A stretch of DNA of 64,000 nucleotides from contig NZ_SLWX01000009.1 of assembly GCF_004340525.1 (NCBI RefSeq), forward strand, positions 1 to 64,000. The letters run 5' to 3'. Shown here in pieces: positions 1-9,171 of this stretch. Each line of letters starts with the position of its first letter. Positions within the stretch are counted from its first letter, which is position 1. The notes under the pieces were generated by a model. It did not search any database. It worked only from the letters and a program-made list of their open reading frames with translations, and was not told the origin of the DNA. Source of the stretch: Chromatocurvus halotolerans. Lineage in GTDB: Bacteria; Pseudomonadota; Gammaproteobacteria; Pseudomonadales; Halieaceae. Position numbers and translations under genes: made by a program.

Positions 1-165
1 GACCGTCTCACCCACCACTGCCACATTGTGGAAACCGGCAACGAGTCCTGGCGGTTCCGTCACAGCCTGGCAAGCGGCAACAGCAAGCGGAGAAAGCCGG
101 CAACGACCCAGCCCGATGAAGGAGAGAACGAACCCGAAAAAACAGACTTATCCACAGACGCCTAG
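1..165 (+). CDS. istB: IS21-family IstB helper ATPase, C-terminal end only
   Basis: The reading frame is open from the left edge of the window and ends at TAG 163-165, giving the last 54 residues of a protein. The stretch RLTHHCHIVETGNESWRFRH is typical of the C-terminus of IstB, the AAA+ ATPase that helps the IS21 transposase IstA. The Walker motifs lie further upstream, outside the window. A lysine- and glutamate-rich tail follows. I cannot tell whether the complete element is intact. Confidence 0.75.
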   Translation, partial: DRLTHHCHIVETGNESWRFRHSLASGNSKRRKPATTQPDEGENEPEKTDLSTDA

Positions 166-230
166 ATATACTGGGCACCCGTAACCCGGGTCAGAATTGG
201 ATGGAAATCCTGGGTCAGTTTTAAACGGCA
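1..230. mobile_element. Right-hand end of an IS21-type insertion sequence
   Basis: The istB 3' end is followed by about 65 non-coding bases in which a GGGTCAG motif occurs twice (189-195 and 212-218); repeated subterminal motifs are usual at IS21 ends. The integrase reading frame on the minus strand loses family similarity at about base 231. A CA dinucleotide at 229-230 would fit a TG...CA terminus. The boundary is inferred from where integrase similarity stops; the other end and any target duplication are outside the window. Confidence 0.55.
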
Positions 231-689
231 ACCAACAATTGAGCGAATAATGCTCAGAATATCTCCTGCGTTTGCTCTATCTACGGCAAGCTCGCCGATC
301 TTAGGCTTAATATCTTTTCGGTAAACCCGCTCAGGGATTTGAGGATTCTCCAACCGGTTTTTGCAGTCTGCAAGCCAGTCAGCCGCCACGTCATTGATGG
401 TTTTGATTTTGGTGAGTTCTGATCGTTTCTTTTCAGCAATGGGGTCAATGCCCTTTTTGATCTCTGCCCTGGTTTGCGCTGCTGCTAATTTCGCCTCTGC
501 TAGGGGCATGCCTTCAGGGGGCTTGCCGTAGCGGCCGAGGGTGAATTCCCTGCGTTTGCCGTGAGTGGTGTAGCGGAGAATCCAGAAACCGCTGCCTTCT
601 ACCGTAACGCGAAAGTATAAGCCCCTATCAACGGTAAATTTACCTGGGGAGGCAGCTTTGAGTTTTGCTTTTATCTGAGCGTCATTCAT
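162..689 (-). pseudogene. P4-type tyrosine recombinase (integrase), truncated by the IS
   Basis: The 175-residue frame starts MNDAQIKAKLKAA and has the Arm DNA-binding (DUF4102) domain of P4/CP4-57-like integrases in about residues 5-90, with LYFRVTVEGSGFWILRY and TLGRYG. The start of the core-binding domain follows (INDVAADWLAD). Similarity ends near residue 151 (SIIRSIV); the last 20-odd residues are read from the insertion sequence end. The catalytic domain with the R-H-R-Y residues is absent, so the protein cannot recombine DNA. It marks an integrated island extending left of the window. The rest of the gene may survive beyond the IS. Confidence 0.8.
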
Positions 690-868
690 TGGATTGCTAA
701 TGTGGTGACAGGGAGGCTAAATATGGCATAAGAGCATGCTTTATGCCACCATTCCTGTCACCGTTATGGTGCAATCATACGAACACTTTTGAAAGCTTAT
801 GAAATGTTAATTCTACTTAAACCATTAATATTTATATATATTTTTATTTCATGAGCATTCATGGAATA
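690..868. other. AT-rich gap between integrase and yicC; probable island junction
   Basis: About 180 bases without a gene, markedly AT-rich from 780 to 870, with runs of TATATATTTTTATTTC unlike the GC-rich flanks. It holds the upstream region of the truncated integrase and abuts the yicC stop. The 3' end of yicC is a known attachment site for integrase-borne islands in other gammaproteobacteria, so one attachment half-site is expected here or in the last codons of yicC. The second repeat copy is outside the window. Confidence 0.45.
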
Positions 869-1747
869 TCATTCAATATTCTGCACCTGCTCGCGCATCT
901 GCTCTATCAGGACCTTCAGCTCGACCGCGCTGGCCGTCAAACCGGCATCTGTAGACTTTGACGACAGCGTATTTGCTTCGCGATTGAGCTCCTGCATCAG
1001 GAAATCGAGGCGGCGGCCGCAGGGGCCGCCGGCCTTCAGCGCCTGTCGCACGGCATCGACATGGGTCTCCAGGCGGTCCAGCTCCTCTTCCACATCGGAT
1101 TTCTGGGCCAGGTAGACCAGCTCCTGCTCAAGTCGCCCGCTGTCGACGTCGATGTCGAGCGCGTCGAGTCGCTGCTGCAGGCGCTCCCGCAGCCTCGCCT
1201 GCAGCAGCGGGAGCTGGTGGCGCAGGCTTTTCGTCTCGACGAGCATGGCATCCAGGCGTTGCTCCAGAAGTCTCGCGAGCTGTCTGCCCTCGACAGCGCG
1301 GGTTGTCACGAGTGCGGCAAGCGCGGCATCGAATGCCTGCAGCGCGCCTGTCTGCAAGGCGTCGTTGTCTGTCGGCGGTGTGCGCATCACGCCGGGAAAC
1401 TGCAGAACCGCGAAGGGGTCCATGGGCGCGCTGTGGCCCAGGCGGGCCGCGACGATGGCACCGGCGTCAAGCAGGCGGGTGAGCAGCGGCTCGTCCAGCA
1501 CGAGGGCCGCTGCCCCCGCGGATTCCTCCAGGACCTTAATCGAGCAATCCACCTTGCCGCGGTTCAGCTGTCTTGCGAGGCTCTCGCGCAGCCGCGGTTC
1601 CAGGGAACGCAGTTCCTCGGGAAGCCTGAAGTGGTTGTCGAGGTAGCGATGATTGACGCTGCGCACTTCAACAATGACGGTTCCCCCCGCGCCCGCGTTC
1701 TCGCCGCGGGCAAATGCCGTCATGCTGCTGATGCTGGACATTGCCAC
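869..1747 (-). CDS. yicC: YicC family endoribonuclease
   Basis: The 292-residue protein matches YicC along its whole length: N-terminal [28 protein letters not shown], and the conserved C-terminal end [16 protein letters not shown]. YicC proteins have N-terminal YicC-like and C-terminal DUF1732 domains and have been described as endoribonucleases acting on small RNAs. The start may be the first Met or the third residue (MSSISSMT); both lie just after a weak purine-rich site. The gene is intact up to its stop despite the island next to it. It is divergent from rph, as in Pseudomonas. Confidence 0.9.
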   Translation of the reverse strand: MAMSSISSMTAFARGENAGAGGTVIVEVRSVNHRYLDNHFRLPEELRSLEPRLRESLARQLNRGKVDCSIKVLEESAGAAALVLDEPLLTRLLDAGAIVAARLGHSAPMDPFAVLQFPGVMRTPPTDNDALQTGALQAFDAALAALVTTRAVEGRQLARLLEQRLDAMLVETKSLRHQLPLLQARLRERLQQRLDALDIDVDSGRLEQELVYLAQKSDVEEELDRLETHVDAVRQALKAGGPCGRRLDFLMQELNREANTLSSKSTDAGLTASAVELKVLIEQMREQVQNIE

Positions 1748-1876
1748 CTCCCCAAATCTGCAGCGCCGATAGTATCAGCAAGCGATTCCCTCCTGCAGCT
1801 GCGCGGTGACCTAGTGCGGACGCCGGCGGGGTGCTTCTGTATACTGCCGCGTTTTCGTCAACGGAGAGACCCCGGC

Positions 1877-2599
1877 ATGCAACGACCCAGTGGACGACAG
1901 CCCGACGCCCTGCGCACCGTGACGCTGGAGCGCGGCTACACCCGGCACGCCGAGGGTTCCGTGCTGGTTTCTTTTGGTGGTACCCGCGTTATCTGTACCG
2001 CTTCCGTCGAGCCCGGCGTGCCTCGTTTCCTTCGCGGCACCGGCCAGGGCTGGGTGACGGCAGAGTATGGCATGCTGCCGCGATCCACAGGCAGTCGCAT
2101 GGCGCGCGAGGCCAGCCGTGGACGTCAGGGTGGGCGCACGCTCGAAATCCAGAGGCTTATCGGCCGTTCGCTGCGCGCGGCGCTGGATATGAAGAAGCTC
2201 GGTGAGAACACCATCACCGTTGATTGCGACGTCATTCAGGCCGATGGCGGCACGCGCACGGCCTCTGTCACCGGTGCCTGCGTGGCGCTGGTGGACGCAC
2301 TGAATGGCCTGCAGCGCAGCAAGGCGCTGTTGTCCGACCCCCTGAAGAACATGGTGGCTGCGGTCTCCGTAGGCGTCTACCAAGGCGTGCCGGTGCTCGA
2401 TCTCGACTATGACGAGGATTCGCGCGCAGAGACTGACATGAATGTCGTCATGTCCGATGCAGGGGGCTTTATCGAGGTACAGGGCACGGCAGAAGGCGCG
2501 CTGTTCGGGCGCGAAGCCCTCAACGCCATGATCGACCTCGCCACCGATGGCATACAGGAACTGTTCGCGCTGCAGCGGGCGGCGCTGGCGGGAGGTTAG
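1877..2599 (+). CDS. rph: Ribonuclease PH
   Basis: A 240-residue phosphorolytic 3'-5' exoribonuclease that trims tRNA precursors. It begins [13 protein letters not shown] after the purine-rich ACGGAGAGA at 1861-1869. It carries the family stretches [34 protein letters not shown] and [19 protein letters not shown], and the acidic pair in [13 protein letters not shown]. Length equals the usual 238-240 residues. The frame stays open far upstream opposite yicC; this ATG is chosen by family length and the ribosome binding site. Confidence 0.96.
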   Translation: MQRPSGRQPDALRTVTLERGYTRHAEGSVLVSFGGTRVICTASVEPGVPRFLRGTGQGWVTAEYGMLPRSTGSRMAREASRGRQGGRTLEIQRLIGRSLRAALDMKKLGENTITVDCDVIQADGGTRTASVTGACVALVDALNGLQRSKALLSDPLKNMVAAVSVGVYQGVPVLDLDYDEDSRAETDMNVVMSDAGGFIEVQGTAEGALFGREALNAMIDLATDGIQELFALQRAALAGG

Positions 2600-2626
2600 C
2601 CGCCGGGCGCACCGCCGCGTGTGGCG

Positions 2627-3394
2627 TCAGGGTTCGATATCGTAATCCATGATGACCGGCGCGTGGCTGGAGAACGCCTGTACCTTGTAGATGGCGCCGT
2701 ATTCAATCTGGTATTTCAGGCTCTGTGAAACCACCTGCATGTCCGTGCGCCAGCCGTTGTTCTCGCGGCTGTCATCGTCGGGCCACCAGGTGAATTCATC
2801 ACGATCGGTGTTTACCTCGCGAAAAGCGTCCACATAGCCGCTGCTGAACAGCTCGTCCATCCACTGGCGTTCTTCCCCGAGGAATCCGGGCTTGTTGCCA
2901 TTTTCAACGGCATTCTGCAGATCGGCGGCGGTATGTGCGATGTGCCAGTTGCCGCAGATAATGAATTCGCGGCGCTTGTTGCGCACTTTCTGCAGGTGGT
3001 TGCCTAGCAGCTCGAAGAACTCGGATTTGCGTGCCAGTGCGTCGGCATCGTCAGCGCTGGCGCTGGGCGCAAGCAGGCAGCCGACGCTGAGCCGCTCGTA
3101 GTCCGCCTGTATGTAGCGCCCCTGCATATCAAAATCGGCGAAACCGAGTCCGGTCATGATGGCTTTCGGCAGCTTGCGGCAGTACAGCGCCACGCCATTC
3201 TTCTTGCCATCAATGTCGTCAAAAAAATAGGCGTTATACTCGGGCGGGAAGTATTTCTGGCTGCGCAGGTCGTATTCCGAACAGCGGATATCCTGAATGC
3301 AGATGAAGTCCGCATCCTGCTCCGCTATCCAGTCGTAAAGACCTCGTTTCGCCGCCTGCTTCAAGCCATCGGCACTGAAACTGATGATTCTCAT
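2627..3394 (-). CDS. crc: Crc-like protein, exonuclease III fold with lost catalytic residues
   Basis: The 255-residue protein has the exonuclease III/endonuclease-exonuclease-phosphatase fold, but several nuclease residues are replaced. Asn7 is Ser7, the LQE glutamate is Asp35, and the GDxN pair is GNWH (Asn149, His151). The aspartate before the last histidine is Ser243; Asp218 and His244 remain. The pattern and many stretches ([36 protein letters not shown]) match Pseudomonas Crc, which works with Hfq in translational repression of catabolic mRNAs. The gene lies between rph and divergent pyrE, exactly as crc does in Pseudomonas. Function here is inferred. Confidence 0.85.
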   Translation of the reverse strand: MRIISFSADGLKQAAKRGLYDWIAEQDADFICIQDIRCSEYDLRSQKYFPPEYNAYFFDDIDGKKNGVALYCRKLPKAIMTGLGFADFDMQGRYIQADYERLSVGCLLAPSASADDADALARKSEFFELLGNHLQKVRNKRREFIICGNWHIAHTAADLQNAVENGNKPGFLGEERQWMDELFSSGYVDAFREVNTDRDEFTWWPDDDSRENNGWRTDMQVVSQSLKYQIEYGAIYKVQAFSSHAPVIMDYDIEP

Positions 3395-3531
3395 TGGTAA
3401 TCCCCCGCCTCGCGGTGACTATGATACCGAATCCCGGCGTGTCAGAATACTCGCTTCGCTCATTTGGCCGCAGTTGCCACCATCGCCTGCTGCAGGCCTG
3501 GCGCCTGCCAGACACCCCGGGGACGTTCCCA

Positions 3532-4191
3532 ATGAAACGCTATCAGGAAGATTTCATTGCGCTGGCGCGCGAGCACAATGTGCTCAAATTCGGTGAGTTC
3601 ACCCTGAAGTCAGGGCGCACAAGCCCCTACTTCTTCAATGCGGGCGCTTTTGCCACCGGCGCCGCTCTCGCCGCACTGGGCCGATATTACGCGCAGTGTA
3701 TCGTTGAGGCGGGTGTCGAATTCGATGTGCTGTTGGGTCCGGCCTACAAGGGAATCCCCCTGGCGACGGCAACGGCGATCGCGCTGTCTGATCATCATGG
3801 TCGCGATGTGCCTTTTGCCTACAACCGCAAGGAAGCCAAGGCGCACGGTGAGGGCGGCGTACTGGTGGGTGCGCCGCTGGACGGGCGCGTGCTGGTGATC
3901 GACGATGTGATGACCGCCGGTACGGCCGTGACGGAAGTCATCGGCCTGATTGAGCAGTCGGGAGCGCGCTTTGCGGGCGTCGTGATAGGCCTGGACCGGC
4001 AGGAGCGCGGTCAGGGAGTCCTTTCGGCAGTGCAGGAGATTGAGTTGACACACGGCGCGCCGGTCATCAGCCTCATAGGCATGTCGGATATCATCGAATA
4101 CGTGGAGCAGGACGGTGATCTCGCCCAGGATGGTGTTCTTGCAGCAATGCGGAACTACCGCACGAAATACGGTGTCCAGTGTACCAACTAA
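3532..4191 (+). CDS. pyrE: Orotate phosphoribosyltransferase
   Basis: A 219-residue enzyme joining orotate and PRPP to make orotidine 5'-phosphate in pyrimidine synthesis. The PRPP-binding loop [13 protein letters not shown] is at about residues 120-132, and [16 protein letters not shown] near the N-terminus is typical of PyrE. The start MKRYQEDF agrees with family length. The frame is open upstream to 3394, but that part overlaps the divergent crc promoter region. The ribosome binding site is poor (GGGGAC about 10 bases upstream). Confidence 0.96.
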   Translation: MKRYQEDFIALAREHNVLKFGEFTLKSGRTSPYFFNAGAFATGAALAALGRYYAQCIVEAGVEFDVLLGPAYKGIPLATATAIALSDHHGRDVPFAYNRKEAKAHGEGGVLVGAPLDGRVLVIDDVMTAGTAVTEVIGLIEQSGARFAGVVIGLDRQERGQGVLSAVQEIELTHGAPVISLIGMSDIIEYVEQDGDLAQDGVLAAMRNYRTKYGVQCTN

Positions 4192-4241
4192 TGGGCCGCT
4201 GGCTTGTGTAGAGGGTCGCGTTGCCCCTATATTGGACAGGT

Positions 4242-4886
4242 ATGAAGACAGCGATTCCGCTTCTTGTTCTGTGCGCGCTTCTTGTGCTGCCGCTTCCGGC
4301 AGAATCCCGCGAGATGTATCGCTATGTCAACCAGGACGGTAACCATGTCATTGGCTATCAGGTACCCCCTGAGCAGGTTGCGCTGGGTTATGAGGTCCTC
4401 AACGAGAAAGGCGTTCTGATTGACGTTGTACCGCCCATCCTCGATGACGAAGCCCGCGCCGACATGGACGCGCAGCAGCGCAGGGACAGCGAGGCAGAAG
4501 CCGAGCGCAAGCGACTGCAAAAGTGGGATGAGTCACTGCTTCTGCGCTACAGCACGATAGAGGACATCGAAGCGGCGCGTGACCGTGCGCTGCGGGATCT
4601 GCGAATCCGGGTCAGCATCCTCAAGGGCAAACAGCGCTCGTTAAAGCAGCAGGTCGAAAACTACCAGGCCGAGGCTGCCGATCAGGAACGCCGCGGCGGC
4701 ACCGTCGATGAGTCGCATCTGAAGGCAATCGACGACGTGCAGGCAGAAATCAGTGCCACCGAACGCAGTATTGCCGACCGTCAGCGGGAAATCGCGGCGG
4801 TCGAGGCAGATTACCAGCGCGATATCGATCGCTTCGCAACGCTGCTCGAACTGGTTGAAATACGCCGCGCAATGAACGCGCAGTGA
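4242..4886 (+). CDS. Secreted coiled-coil protein with DUF4124-like start
   Basis: 214 residues with a clear signal peptide (MKTAIPLLVLCALLVLPLPAES). Then comes the motif MYRYVNQDGNHVIGYQVPPE, typical of the DUF4124 family of periplasmic proteins. From about residue 70 to the end the protein is rich in charged residues and should form long coiled coils (KRLQKWDESLLLRYSTIEDIEAARDRAL, and later KGKQRSLKQQVE). No enzyme motif is seen. The start at 4242 is preferred over 4221 because it begins the signal peptide directly. Role unknown. Confidence 0.75.
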   Translation: MKTAIPLLVLCALLVLPLPAESREMYRYVNQDGNHVIGYQVPPEQVALGYEVLNEKGVLIDVVPPILDDEARADMDAQQRRDSEAEAERKRLQKWDESLLLRYSTIEDIEAARDRALRDLRIRVSILKGKQRSLKQQVENYQAEAADQERRGGTVDESHLKAIDDVQAEISATERSIADRQREIAAVEADYQRDIDRFATLLELVEIRRAMNAQ

Positions 4887-4925
4887 CGCAGCGTCTGCAA
4901 TCCCGTCGAGAAGGGAGCGCACCTT

Positions 4926-4967
4926 GCCGGCCGCACCTCGCCGGCCGCACCTCGCCGGCCGCAGCAC
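4926..4967. repeat. Short tandem repeat, 14-base unit, three copies
   Basis: The unit GCCGGCCGCACCTC occurs at 4926-4939 and 4940-4953, and with a changed end at 4954-4967. It fills the gap between the convergent DUF4124-like gene and slmA. Each unit holds the GGCC/GCCGGC self-complementary sequence. It probably arose by slippage; I see no coding role. Confidence 0.8.
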
Positions 4968-5615
4968 CTATCCGGTGGATTCCTTTAGTGCTGACGTTGC
5001 GCCAGGGCCCGGCGCGGCCGCCACGGCCTCGCGGAAAAAATTCTGCATCAGATACTGATACTGCAGCGACCAGTCTTCCGTCGGTGATCGTCGGAAATTG
5101 CTGCGTACAAACTGGGTGATGCGGCCCTCGGCTGCCGCCACCAGCAGGTTTGCCGCCGCCGGGAGGGGCAGCACCGGACGCAGTCCCTCGCGCAGTTCGG
5201 CCTCGCGCAGCACCTGCTTTATCTGGGTCTCAAAACGCTCGTAAAGCTGCAGCACTCTTTGATGCAGGCGCTCGGTTTCTCCGGCCAGGGCATCCCCGTT
5301 CATGATGCGTGACATTCCGGGATTGCGCTCGGCAAAGCTGAGAAGCAGTATCAGCATGTTGCCGCAGCGTTCCGCCGCCGTGTTTTCCTCGCGCAGGATA
5401 AGGGCGACGCGCTGGAACAGGCTGTCCTCGATGAACTCGATCAGCCCTTCGAACATCTTGGCCTTGCTGGGAAAGTGCCGGTACAGCGCAGCTTCCGAGA
5501 CGCCCACCCGCGCCGCCAGCTTCGCCGTGGTGATTTTTTCACCGGGGCTGGACTCCAGCATCTCTGCCAGCGCCTCAAGGATGTCCTGGCGACGCTGGGA
5601 TTTTTTCTGCACCAT
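4968..5615 (-). CDS. slmA: Nucleoid occlusion factor SlmA, TetR family
   Basis: The 215-residue protein has a TetR-type helix-turn-helix at about residues 27-50 (ITTAKLAARVGVSEAALYRHFPSKAKMFEGLIEFIE). The downstream region (GNMLILLLSFAERNPGMSRIMNGDAL) matches SlmA, which binds sites around the chromosome and blocks FtsZ ring assembly over the nucleoid. Proximity to argB and the algC-like gene is the usual Pseudomonas-type order. The C-terminal end (AAPGPGATSALKESTG) is a longer, variable tail. Confidence 0.93.
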   Translation of the reverse strand: MVQKKSQRRQDILEALAEMLESSPGEKITTAKLAARVGVSEAALYRHFPSKAKMFEGLIEFIEDSLFQRVALILREENTAAERCGNMLILLLSFAERNPGMSRIMNGDALAGETERLHQRVLQLYERFETQIKQVLREAELREGLRPVLPLPAAANLLVAAAEGRITQFVRSNFRRSPTEDWSLQYQYLMQNFFREAVAAAPGPGATSALKESTG

Positions 5616-5696
5616 GAAAAAGGCTCGCTTTGCTGAAGCTACATCGTAGCCACGGAGTGATGCCGCCGCAACTCGGCAGCCATATGTCAGCGGCGC

Positions 5697-6632
<936 letters not shown>

Positions 6633-9128
6633 CTAGAAGTTGATCTCGAGGTCCGGGTGGACAATGCCGAGCTGCTCCCGGAAGACGCTCATGACATCTT
6701 CCAGCGCGCTGTCATCGTTGCCCTCGAAGCGGGCGGTCAGCGCGGCGGATGTATTGGAGGCGCGCAGCAGTCCCCAGCCGTGGCTAAAGTCAACGCGAAC
6801 CCCGTCCAGATCGTTCACCCGACCATGGGGGAAGCGCGCCTGCTCCCGGAAGTGATCGACCAGGGCAAATTTTTTCTCCTCATCCACCGGCAGTATGAAT
6901 TCCGGAGTGCTGGAGGCAGACGGTAAAGCGCTGACCAGCTCGTCCAGCGTGCCGTCGCCGCCGCTGAGAATCTCTGCCAGCCGCCCGGCTGCGTACATGC
7001 CATCGTCAAACCCGAACCAGCGGTCTGCAAAAAACAGATGGCCCGAGAATTCGCCGCCGAGAATCGCATTGGTTTCGACCATCTTCTGCTTCATCAGCGC
7101 GTGTCCGGTTTTCCACAGAACACCGCGGCCACCAAGGCGGGTGATGAGCTGGCCCAGATGGTTGCTGCACTTGACGTCGTACACGACGTCGGCCCCCGGA
7201 TTGCGCGCTACTACATCCTGCGCAAACAGCATCAGCAGTGAATCGGCGCGCACGATGCGACCCGTGCCGGTCACGGCGGCCACGCGATCGCCATCGCCAT
7301 CAAAGGCAATGCCGAAATCGGCGGATTCGCGGGTGACCGCGGCGGCGAGGTCGCGCAGGTTCTCTTCGTTGCCGGTGTCCGGCGGATGATTGGGAAAGCG
7401 ACCATCCACCTCGCAATAGAGCGGCACCACTTCGCAGCCCAGTTCCTCGAACAGCATCGGTGCGATGTGGCCGGTTGCTCCATTGCCGGCGTCGATAACG
7501 ACCTTCAGCGGCATGGCGATGGCGATGTCGCCAATCACCTCATCAAGGTAATCGGGGATGATGTCCTGCTGGATCATGTGGCCATTGCCGCGGCTGAATT
7601 TGCCTGACAGGGCCAGGCTGCGGATTTTTTCGATGCTGCCTTCTGCCAGCGTCTGCTTCTGCAGGACGATTTTCAGGCCGTTGTAGTCTGCCGGGTTGTG
7701 GCTGCCGGTAACCATGACGCCGGATGGGGTGTTCGTGTGGTGCGTGGCGAAATACATCAACGGGGTTGGCACCAGGCCAATGTCGATGACATCCCGGCCG
7801 GATTGCAGCAGCGCTTTTTCCAGCGCCGCCTTGATGCGTCCGCTGCTTGCCCGGCCATCGTAGCCAAGCACCAGCGTCTGCTCGTCCATGCTGCCGGCGA
7901 GGGTTCCTATCGCGGCACCGATCCGGTAGACGGTTTCGTCATCCAGCTCCTGCTCGGCCAGTCCGCGGATGTCATAGGCCCTGAAAATGTGCCCGGGAAG
8001 CGATGTCGCCGGGCCGCTGACGCTGGTGACCGGGGCACTGCGTGGGGTATCGCCGCTGGTGATGGCGGGCGCAACACGGGGGACGCTGCCAGCGGCGTCC
8101 AGCCGTGCCCGCCGCAGCGTGAGCTTGCGCAGCTCGCGCGCCAGCGGCAGTAGCTCCGGCGCGCGCAGCGTAAAGGGCGTGCGGTGCTCGGCGGCGGATA
8201 CGGTGCGTGCGACCTCTGCTCTCAGGAGGGTGGGATAGCGCAGCATGACCAGCAGCAGCGCCGCAATACCGGCGAGTCCCAACAGTCCGAGGCTGGCGAG
8301 AGGAGCGCTGACGCCGCTGCGCAGATCCTCCAGCAGTGATGTGGAGGGCGTGAAAAGTAGCGTCCAGGAGGTGCCCGCGATCGGCCCGCGCGCCGTATCC
8401 TGCCCCGTCGGCTGGCTTCCGGCAATGACGGTGCTGTTATTGCTCCGCGCGCCGACGTAGCGCTGTTCAATCGCCAGCTCGCCCTGTCTGCCGTCTCCGA
8501 TAGCGAGCGCGGCGTCGAAAAACGACTGTGACAGGGTCAGCAACAGCACGGCCTGACGGTCGGCTTCCGCAGCGCGGGACTGTGCTCCGGAAACGGCGAT
8601 GGAAATCAACCACTGATCGTCGACCTGATAAGCCTCGGGCCCCGCTTGCTCACCGTTGCTTGCGCGCCGCACCAGGTCGATTTCGATATGATTGCGCAGC
8701 CCCAGCCCGCTACTTGACTGCTCGGCGGTACCCATTTCAGAGAGCGGCAGCAGCCGCAGGCTGACAGCCTCCGGGAAAGCTTCCCGCAGGTACGCTTCGG
8801 CATCGGTGATGGCCGCTATGGAACCCTCCGCCAGTGCCTGACTCACCAGGGCACCCCGCGATGCGCGGATCGCCCGCTCGCGCAATGATGCAAGAGTGCC
8901 CGCGATGGCCTGCGCCCGCTGCTCCGCGAAGCCGCCGGTGACACGGCTCACGATCTCGCGTTCCATCATTGGCTGGCGCACCATCAGCAGGAACGCCACG
9001 ACGCCAGCCAGGGTAACGGCCACCAGCGCAAGACTGTGCAGCGTAATTGTGTGCAGGCCATTGCCCTGCGCGGTAATACCGTGGGCATCACGCGCTGCCT
9101 GGTGTTTTTTGGCTTCTTTTTTCAGCAT
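6633..9128 (-). CDS. algC: Phosphomannomutase/phosphoglucomutase with membrane-anchored N-terminal extension
   Basis: An 831-residue protein. Residues from about 378 to the end form an AlgC-type alpha-D-phosphohexomutase: FRAYDIRGLAEQEL, the phosphoserine loop TGSHNP (Ser476), the metal site DGDGDR (610-615) and the sugar-binding GGEFSGH. Such enzymes interconvert mannose- or glucose-6-phosphate and the 1-phosphates for polysaccharide and LPS synthesis. The first 370 residues hold two predicted membrane helices (about 27-50 and 278-297) around an extracytoplasmic region, then a linker. A similar long form is known at the Pseudomonas algC locus. It lies upstream of argB. The function of the extension is not evident. 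Confidence 0.9.
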   Translation of the reverse strand: MLKKEAKKHQAARDAHGITAQGNGLHTITLHSLALVAVTLAGVVAFLLMVRQPMMEREIVSRVTGGFAEQRAQAIAGTLASLRERAIRASRGALVSQALAEGSIAAITDAEAYLREAFPEAVSLRLLPLSEMGTAEQSSSGLGLRNHIEIDLVRRASNGEQAGPEAYQVDDQWLISIAVSGAQSRAAEADRQAVLLLTLSQSFFDAALAIGDGRQGELAIEQRYVGARSNNSTVIAGSQPTGQDTARGPIAGTSWTLLFTPSTSLLEDLRSGVSAPLASLGLLGLAGIAALLLVMLRYPTLLRAEVARTVSAAEHRTPFTLRAPELLPLARELRKLTLRRARLDAAGSVPRVAPAITSGDTPRSAPVTSVSGPATSLPGHIFRAYDIRGLAEQELDDETVYRIGAAIGTLAGSMDEQTLVLGYDGRASSGRIKAALEKALLQSGRDVIDIGLVPTPLMYFATHHTNTPSGVMVTGSHNPADYNGLKIVLQKQTLAEGSIEKIRSLALSGKFSRGNGHMIQQDIIPDYLDEVIGDIAIAMPLKVVIDAGNGATGHIAPMLFEELGCEVVPLYCEVDGRFPNHPPDTGNEENLRDLAAAVTRESADFGIAFDGDGDRVAAVTGTGRIVRADSLLMLFAQDVVARNPGADVVYDVKCSNHLGQLITRLGGRGVLWKTGHALMKQKMVETNAILGGEFSGHLFFADRWFGFDDGMYAAGRLAEILSGGDGTLDELVSALPSASSTPEFILPVDEEKKFALVDHFREQARFPHGRVNDLDGVRVDFSHGWGLLRASNTSAALTARFEGNDDSALEDVMSVFREQLGIVHPDLEINF

Positions 9129-9171
9129 AGTGCCCTGGTTTCCGGCGCTGGTGGCCTGGTCCGCCAGTGTA

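Noticed and set aside
1061-1876. N-terminal extension of the rph reading frame
   Set aside because: It lies antisense to yicC, lacks family similarity, and RNase PH has its full usual length from the ATG at 1877.
4926-4967. CRISPR-like array
   Set aside because: The three 14-base units are directly adjacent with no spacers, so this is a simple tandem repeat.
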